This document shows, piece after piece, positions 8,179-12,046 of a stretch of 12,046 nucleotides of DNA. The position numbers and the translations under genes were made by a program. The stretch covers positions 1 to 12,046 of the forward strand of contig JAZDHC010000121.1 of the NCBI GenBank assembly GCA_043806395.1, given 5' to 3'. Below the pieces are notes generated by a model. It was not told the origin of the DNA. It did not search any database and saw only the letters and a list, made by a program, of their open reading frames with translations. The DNA is from CG2-30-40-21 sp043806395 (GTDB lineage: Bacteria > UBA9089 > CG2-30-40-21). Each line of letters begins with the position of its first letter. Within the stretch, counting starts at the first letter, position 1.

Positions 8179-8183
8179 CCTCC
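8179..8183 (-). promoter_or_regulatory. Ribosome binding site of SRPBCC copy B (GGAGG)
   Basis: GGAGG with a 6-nt spacer before ATG 8172. It decides the start against an in-frame ATG at 8232. It lies one base outside the near-palindrome, so the original site survived the insertion. Confidence 0.8.
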
Positions 8184-8184
8184 A

Positions 8185-8346
8185 TATACTTTGAAAAGCC
8201 ACAGATTGCGTTTTTTCGCTGGCAATGAACATCGATAGCTGCGTTGTTCAGGTTCGCAATAGAATAGCTATTGCGAACCTTCACGCCTTGCTCTCCATGC
8301 CCATTGCTCACCGAAAAATTCACAATCTGTGACCTTTCAAAGTATA
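8185..8346. mobile_element. 162-bp TA-bounded near-palindrome, MITE-like foldback element
   Basis: The two halves are inverted copies of about 78 bp, similar along their whole length. The outer ends read TATACTTTGAAA at 8185 and its reverse complement at the right end. Next come CACAGATTG (left) and its partner CAATCTGTG (right), then GCAATG/CATTGC. The centre is a perfect 13-bp hairpin, 8250-8262 (AGGTTCGCAATAG) with 8268-8280, and a 5-nt loop. No coding sequence of its own is apparent. Ends at TA suggest target-site TA duplication as in IS630/Tc1-type mobility, but no such transposase is in the window. The element supplies the last few codons and the stop of the upstream methyltransferase. 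If it is removed keeping one TA, that frame reads on to a TGA overlapping the next gene's ATG. As RNA it would fold into a long hairpin that could process, stabilise or attenuate the operon transcript. Confidence 0.75.
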
Positions 8347-8907
8347 AAATATTTTTAATGGGAAAAGTCCAGATACCTGCCTTTTATAGTCAAGATATTC
8401 TTCCCCAAACTCTTTAATCAGTTCTTTCTCTTCCAAAAATATTCGAATTAATCTAACAGGTACCAATACTATTACAAAGTAAACAAGCATCCAATATGAG
8501 TTAGGTATAAGCAGGAAACCGAGTGCCTTAAAACAGATAGCCAGATAATTTGGGTGTCGCATATATTTATATAATCCATGTTTAATTAATCTATGCCCCT
8601 CTTTTATCTCTACATGCAAACTCCAATATTTATCAAGGCTATGAATTGCCCACCTTCTTAATACAATGCCTGAAATATACAGAATCAAGCCAAGAGCACT
8701 AACAATAAAATTTATCTCCATCCTCACCCAGAAATACTCCGCTACTGTACCCAACAGCAACAGGATATAAGAAATAGCCATGAGTTTATATGTTAATCTG
8801 CTGGTTATCTTGCCTGGTATTATCTTTTTTCTTTTAATCGAGGCTTCCGCAAGATATTCATAAGTAAAGGCAATAATAATGAAAGCAAGATAAAAGCCAG
8901 TAAACAT
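8320..8907 (-). CDS. ICMT/PEMT-type membrane methyltransferase (copy A), C-terminus altered by insertion
   Basis: This 195-residue membrane protein (helices about 2-18, 40-60, 66-84 and 135-155) has the superfamily signature KYMRHPNYLAI (RHP at about 117-119) and FLEEKELIKEFGEEYLDYKRQV (EE at about 159-160), marking the AdoMet-dependent methyltransferase core as intact. It is paralogous to 7147-7728. The final residues, about TLKGHRL, and the stop are encoded by the near-palindrome; copy B ends shortly after the same PLK. Function is probably kept because the motifs lie upstream. Two starts compete. ATG 8907 lies 1 nt after the preceding stop, matches copy B's start and has AGGAGG 11 nt upstream. 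ATG 8916 (three residues longer) leaves only 2 nt after AGGAGG. I prefer 8907. Coupling to the upstream SRPBCC gene is tight. The substrate is unknown, presumably a lipophilic product of the operon. Confidence 0.85.
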   Translation of the reverse strand: MFTGFYLAFIIIAFTYEYLAEASIKRKKIIPGKITSRLTYKLMAISYILLLLGTVAEYFWVRMEINFIVSALGLILYISGIVLRRWAIHSLDKYWSLHVEIKEGHRLIKHGLYKYMRHPNYLAICFKALGFLLIPNSYWMLVYFVIVLVPVRLIRIFLEEKELIKEFGEEYLDYKRQVSGLFPLKIFYTLKGHRL

Positions 8908-8908
8908 T

Positions 8909-9352
8909 CTACCCATTGCCTCCTTGCACCCTGTTTTTAATCCCTTCCAATGTCTCCTGTGCCATCCTTTTTACTATTCCTGCTATAAACCATTTGCCTA
9001 TTAAATTGCCAATTAATGGCATCTTGTACTCAAACTCATGGATTAAAATAATATTTGTTCCACCCATTACCCCTTCAAAGCTCCAATAAACCATCATCCC
9101 TTTTAATGGTCCTTCTAATTGTTGTGCCTTAATTGAATGATATTTTTCTAAAATAACCTGCGATTTCCATCTAACAGGCTTTCCTTTAGCCAACCCAACC
9201 CTTTCGATTATCATTTTATTATCCTGACGGTCCAGGATATTGACTTCTTTATAGGTTGGTATAAATTGAGGGTACTTTTCAAAGTCTATGGCTACCTCAA
9301 AGACCTCCTGAAGATTAGCATTAATTAGTATTGAATTCTCAATCCTGATCAT
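8909..9352 (-). CDS. SRPBCC (START/COQ10-like) cyclase-type protein (copy A)
   Basis: A 147-residue single-domain protein with the SRPBCC pattern: IENSILINANLQEVFEVA, then FEKYPQFIPTYKEV, a central GPLKGMMVYWSFE and a C-terminal amphipathic helix. These features are shared with polyketide aromatase/cyclases and with COQ10/oligoketide-cyclase-like proteins. Its start overlaps the end of the ketosynthase gene by 14 bp (9339-9352), with GAGG 8 nt before ATG 9352 lying inside that gene, so the two are translationally coupled. This favours action on the ketosynthase product, for example guiding ring closure or carrying a lipophilic intermediate; that is inference. Its paralogue lies at 7732-8172. 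No signal peptide or membrane segment is seen, so it should be cytoplasmic. Confidence 0.86.
   Translation of the reverse strand: MIRIENSILINANLQEVFEVAIDFEKYPQFIPTYKEVNILDRQDNKMIIERVGLAKGKPVRWKSQVILEKYHSIKAQQLEGPLKGMMVYWSFEGVMGGTNIILIHEFEYKMPLIGNLIGKWFIAGIVKRMAQETLEGIKNRVQGGNG
8919..8924 (-). promoter_or_regulatory. Ribosome binding site of ICMT copy A (AGGAGG)
   Basis: AGGAGG inside the last codons of the SRPBCC copy A gene. The spacer is 11 nt to ATG 8907 and only 2 nt to ATG 8916, which favours the shorter protein. Confidence 0.65.
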
Positions 9353-11183
9353 TTTTATACCTCTTAATAACTAAGGCAGAATTTTTACCGCCAAATCCAA
9401 ATGAGTTAGAAAATGCGGCATCAATCTTAGCATTTCGTCCTATATTAGGCACATAATCAAGGTCACAGTCAGTGTCCCTTGTTTCGTAATTAATTGTTGG
9501 CGGTATGAAATTATTTTCAACAGTCAGGCTACAGACAATTAATTCTATGGCACCAGTAGCACCAATAGAGTGACCAAGCATAGATTTTGTAGAGCTAATA
9601 GGGATACGGTAAGCATCTTTGCCAAAGACCTGTTTTATAACTAAGGTTTCGGTTTTGTCACCCAAAGGGGTAGAGCTTCCGTGAGGGTTGATATAATTTA
9701 TCTCAGATGGTTTTATTTGAGCCTCATTAAGTGCCAAGTTAAATGCCCTGGCAGCTGATTGTCCATCAGGGGCTGGGGTGGCCATATGGTAGGCATCATT
9801 AGTAGTAGCATAGCCAACAACCTCAGCATAGATATGGGCATTTCGATTCAGGGCATGATTTAGTTCCTCTAAGATAATTATCCCGGATCCTTCTCCCAGA
9901 ACAAATCCATCACGATTGGCATCAAATGGTCGACTGGCTTTAGTTGGTTCGTCATTGCGCAGAGAAAGGGCATTCATGGCATAAAATGAGGTGATAATTA
10001 CAGGTCGAATAGGCGACTCTGCCCCTCCAGCAATAACAACATCTGCCTCATTATTCTGGATTGCCCGAAATCCATGGCCAATAGCGTCTGTTCCTGCTGG
10101 ACAGCCCGTAGAAACAGTAATGCTTGCCCCTTTTAAGCCCAGATCTAAGGAAACCATAGAGGAAAGGGATCCAGAAAAGGCAATAATCGAAAGAAATGGA
10201 CTAATCTTTTCTGGTCCAAATTGCAAAAATTCAGATACTTGTTTTTCTGCAAATGCTAAGCCCCCAACCCCAGCACCAATAACCACATTGATTCGTTCTT
10301 TATTCTCCTGCTCAAAATCTATTTGACTATCCTTTACCGCCAAATTAGCAGCCGCAATAGCAAATTGGGTGGCACGATCAGTCCGCTTAGTACTTTTATG
10401 ATCCATATGGTCCTGCGGCTTAAAATCTTTAATCTCACCTGCTATCTTTACTGGTAGATTTGAGGTATCAAAAAGCTCAATCTGACTTACCCCTGATTTG
10501 CCCACACAAAGTGCTTGCCAAAATTCTTCCTTGCCCATACCAATAGGACTGACTACTCCAATGCCTGTAATTACACACCTTTTAATGCGTGCATCATTAG
10601 ATTCTTTGATGAGATTTGAGATGTTTTCCCCCTGCTCAATCAAGGAATAATATCGAATAATTTCATCCTTTAAGGGATCGATTAAGAGCTTTAGCATTCT
10701 GCCAAGGATGGTTAATTCACTGGAAGATATCTTTTTTACCTTATCAATGGATTCAAAAAGCCTTTCCGGATTAATATTCATCTCTAAAGCAAACCTTTTA
10801 TAACCCTCTTCATCCATATTATTGCCTGCAAATATACCACCCCCAACAATAGCTGCAATCGGTTTTTGATGGAGAATTAAGGGTAAGGCAAAAATGGTTA
10901 ATCCAGCATGGCACTTAAAGATAGAAAATCCCTCTCTTAATGCCATCTTTGAAAAACATCCCTCCTGATATGATTCGATACACCTTTGGTATCCGGACTT
11001 TGAATCCAATATATACTGACAAAATAGACAGTTATATTGCCTTCCCATAACATTTTCACTCTCTATTCCAACAATCTGAATCCCTGAACCAATGGTTCGT
11101 TCACAGATCTCCTGAATCTCTTCCCACTGGTTAAAGAGATTTAATAGTTCCCAAAGATGCGGTAAATTCTCTTGTTTAAGCAT
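9339..11183 (-). CDS. PocR sensory domain fused to beta-ketoacyl-ACP synthase (KS)
   Basis: This 614-residue protein has two parts. Residues about 5-185 resemble the PocR ligand-binding domain: CLFC (C52, C55), C68, C76 and FKCHAGLTIFALPL (C91, H92), then GGGIFAG. Residues about 200-614 are a complete thiolase-fold ketosynthase: RCVITGIGVVSPIG, nucleophile VSTGCPAGTDAIG (C361), SRPFDANRDGFVLGEGSG, INPHGSSTP (H501), TKSMLGHSIG (K533, H537) and SFGFGGKN. It should condense acyl-ACP with malonyl-ACP. Overall it is FabF-like, but STGC at the nucleophile, in place of FabF's usual TACxxG-type sequence, is shared with type II PKS KS-alpha proteins. PocR domains normally sit in regulators or sensor kinases; fusion to a synthase suggests allosteric control by a small ligand or metal-bound cofactor (inference). 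ATG 11183 is chosen for its AGGAGG 7 nt upstream; ATG 11210 would add nine residues. It overlaps the next gene by 14 bp. Confidence 0.88.
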   Translation of the reverse strand: MLKQENLPHLWELLNLFNQWEEIQEICERTIGSGIQIVGIESENVMGRQYNCLFCQYILDSKSGYQRCIESYQEGCFSKMALREGFSIFKCHAGLTIFALPLILHQKPIAAIVGGGIFAGNNMDEEGYKRFALEMNINPERLFESIDKVKKISSSELTILGRMLKLLIDPLKDEIIRYYSLIEQGENISNLIKESNDARIKRCVITGIGVVSPIGMGKEEFWQALCVGKSGVSQIELFDTSNLPVKIAGEIKDFKPQDHMDHKSTKRTDRATQFAIAAANLAVKDSQIDFEQENKERINVVIGAGVGGLAFAEKQVSEFLQFGPEKISPFLSIIAFSGSLSSMVSLDLGLKGASITVSTGCPAGTDAIGHGFRAIQNNEADVVIAGGAESPIRPVIITSFYAMNALSLRNDEPTKASRPFDANRDGFVLGEGSGIIILEELNHALNRNAHIYAEVVGYATTNDAYHMATPAPDGQSAARAFNLALNEAQIKPSEINYINPHGSSTPLGDKTETLVIKQVFGKDAYRIPISSTKSMLGHSIGATGAIELIVCSLTVENNFIPPTINYETRDTDCDLDYVPNIGRNAKIDAAFSNSFGFGGKNSALVIKRYKNDQD

Positions 11184-11190
11184 ATTATTT

Positions 11191-11196
11191 CCTCCT
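11191..11196 (-). promoter_or_regulatory. Ribosome binding site of PocR-KS (AGGAGG)
   Basis: AGGAGG with a 7-nt spacer before ATG 11183. It decides the start against the in-frame ATG at 11210, which lies upstream of this site. Confidence 0.8.
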
Positions 11197-11213
11197 GTGC
11201 TATCAAACATGCA

Positions 11214-11891
11214 TCATCCTATAATCGCCACAACCCTTGTCCATCCAGCACTTGCCCCCTTAATCTTGATTGGGAAACAAGCAACCTTAAACCCATACGG
11301 CTTGGGGATCTTATCCAGATTTGCCATTTTTTCAATATGTACATATTCCTTAATTCGACCGGCAAAATGTCCTGGCCAAAGATATTTATTGTCCCTTGTC
11401 CTAATGTAATCATTAACCATATCCTTAAATGGCCTATCAAAGCCATACGCATCCGTTCCAATCACCTTTACCCCATTTTCAAGAAGATAAAGGGTGGATT
11501 CCTTGCTCATCCCTGGATGGCAATCAAGATAATTCTTTTGACCCCAATGCTTATCAGCACCAGTCATAATAAGCACAATATCTAATGGCTTAATCTGGTA
11601 ATCTATCCGCTTCAATTCATCCTCTATGTCCTGAGGAGTGATAAACTCACCTGCCTTTTTATGACGCATATCGAACACAACACCATCCTGAAAACACCAA
11701 TCTAAGGACACCTCATCAATAGTCTGACTCTTGCCTCCTTCACAACGAGGTCCAAAGTGATATGGTGCATCTAAGTGTGTTCCACTATGAGTTCCAGCAC
11801 TAATATTCTCCCAGGCTAACCCTAAACCTTCAGGAAAATCCTTAGCCGTAACGCGATAAATTCCGACCTGTGCAGTTGAAATTCCCCACAC
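11214..11891 (-). CDS. Cyclase-family metal-dependent hydrolase (PF04199 type), N-terminus missing
   Basis: The readable frame gives 225 residues of the putative cyclase / kynurenine formamidase-like family. The metal motif SAGTHSGTHLDAPYHFGP (H35, H39, D41, with H45 next) is present, as are KVIGTDAYGFDRPF, WPGHFAGR (H175) and the C-terminal HIEKMANLDKIP (E187) and PIKIKGASAGWTRVVAI. Members hydrolyse amides, esters or lactones; some are implicated in aromatic polyketide ring closure, which fits the ketosynthase next door (30-nt gap). The first strand and the usual N-terminal IDLSHPL-type motif are absent. The frame opens only at NLDSVWG, just after a TAA, and the only start is GTG 11891 without a ribosome site. 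A transposase tail ends 16 nt upstream, so the gene was probably truncated by that insertion. It may be inactive or made from a non-native start. Confidence 0.78.
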   Translation of the reverse strand: MWGISTAQVGIYRVTAKDFPEGLGLAWENISAGTHSGTHLDAPYHFGPRCEGGKSQTIDEVSLDWCFQDGVVFDMRHKKAGEFITPQDIEDELKRIDYQIKPLDIVLIMTGADKHWGQKNYLDCHPGMSKESTLYLLENGVKVIGTDAYGFDRPFKDMVNDYIRTRDNKYLWPGHFAGRIKEYVHIEKMANLDKIPKPYGFKVACFPIKIKGASAGWTRVVAIIG

Positions 11892-11907
11892 AGAATCTAA
11901 ATTTTAT

Positions 11908-12046
11908 CTATGCTGCTAATTTAAACTCTATAGTACCTTTCTCCAACCATCTTTTATGTTCATTGTTTCTTACCAATGCAGTTATTGAAGCAAGAGCTAC
12001 TGAGCCAGGCATAGACCAACTCATACCATTATGTTTTTGTCTATCA
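11908..12046 (-). CDS. C-terminal fragment of a probable transposase (window-edge partial)
   Basis: A frame entering from the right edge encodes 45 residues ending in TAG at 11908-11910. It includes GMSWSMPGSVALASITALV and ends in EKGTIEFKLAA. A GMSWS motif, then a small-residue helix with a late NNEHKRWL, recalls C-termini of UPF0236/ISLre2- or ISKra4-like transposases. I recognise the style rather than a definite family. It ends 16 nt before the truncated cyclase frame, consistent with the end of an insertion sequence lying in 11892-11907. The rest of the gene and the other end of the element are outside the window. Confidence 0.5.
   Translation of the reverse strand, partial: DRQKHNGMSWSMPGSVALASITALVRNNEHKRWLEKGTIEFKLAA

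Noticed and set aside
8173..8232. N-terminal extension of SRPBCC copy B by 20 residues
   Set aside because: Most of it is encoded by the palindromic element; GGAGG before ATG 8172 and alignment with copy A favour the shorter start.
8141..8323. 60-residue minus-strand reading frame across the near-palindrome
   Set aside because: It lies within the inverted repeat and the start of the SRPBCC copy B gene, has no ribosome site or recognisable domain, and is best explained by the repeat.
9991..10326. 111-residue plus-strand frame within the ketosynthase
   Set aside because: It is antisense to conserved KS active-site codons and has no independent coding signal.
11184..11210. Nine-residue N-terminal extension of PocR-KS from ATG 11210
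   Set aside because: AGGAGG lies inside this stretch, 7 nt before ATG 11183, and the extension contains no family sequence.
11172..11585. Overlapping plus-strand frames opposite the cyclase gene
   Set aside because: They are antisense to conserved cyclase-family sequence; their composition is consistent with shadow frames.

Overview
The window looks like chromosomal DNA of an uncultured, AT-rich, Gram-negative bacterium. The signs are a secreted FG-GAP beta-propeller protein, a pilus/type II secretion platform protein of the PilM-PilN type, and two membrane-anchored HD-GYP proteins. The style (long FG-GAP proteins, scattered palindromic repeats, a transposase remnant) resembles candidate-phylum genomes from subsurface or anoxic metagenomes, but nothing here fixes the taxon. 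No rRNA, tRNA, CRISPR array or replication origin was seen.

Layout. Positions 1-213 carry a short repeat (tandem CTCTGCGN units with an inverted partner) and the leader of the only plus-strand gene, a secreted FG-GAP/VCBS protein (214-2490). Everything from 2502 to 12046 is read leftward on the minus strand. In transcription order these are: the 3' end of a probable transposase (12046-11908); a metal-dependent 'cyclase family' hydrolase that has lost its N-terminus (11891-11214); a PocR sensory domain fused to a beta-ketoacyl synthase (11183-9339); a START-like SRPBCC cyclase/aromatase (9352-8909); an ICMT-type membrane methyltransferase (8907-8320); a 162-bp near-palindrome (8346-8185); a second SRPBCC protein (8172-7732); a second ICMT-type methyltransferase (7728-7147); a 7TM-GAF-HD-GYP protein (7088-5142); a 2TM-GAF-HD-GYP protein (5094-3832); and a fused PilM-PilN/GspL-like protein (3788-2502). 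The last converges on the FG-GAP gene with an 11-bp gap.

How the genes may work together. The overlapping or closely spaced set cyclase - PocR-KS - SRPBCC - ICMT - SRPBCC - ICMT looks like a small biosynthetic operon. A condensing enzyme builds a ketoacyl chain, SRPBCC and 'cyclase' proteins fold or hydrolyse it, and membrane methyltransferases decorate a lipophilic product. The synthase has the Cys-His-His triad, with a VSTGCPAG nucleophile motif that resembles type II PKS KS-alpha enzymes as much as housekeeping FabF. No acyl carrier protein, ketoreductase or chain-length factor is visible, so the pathway is either incomplete here (a transposase fragment abuts its upstream end) or borrows fatty-acid machinery. 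The PocR-KS fusion and the duplicated SRPBCC-ICMT pair are the most unusual features. The downstream HD-GYP genes probably degrade cyclic-di-GMP and sit next to a pilus/secretion component, a plausible but unproven regulatory link.

The near-palindrome is probably a small non-autonomous mobile element. Removing it in silico, keeping one TA, restores an ATGA stop/start overlap between the two genes it now separates.
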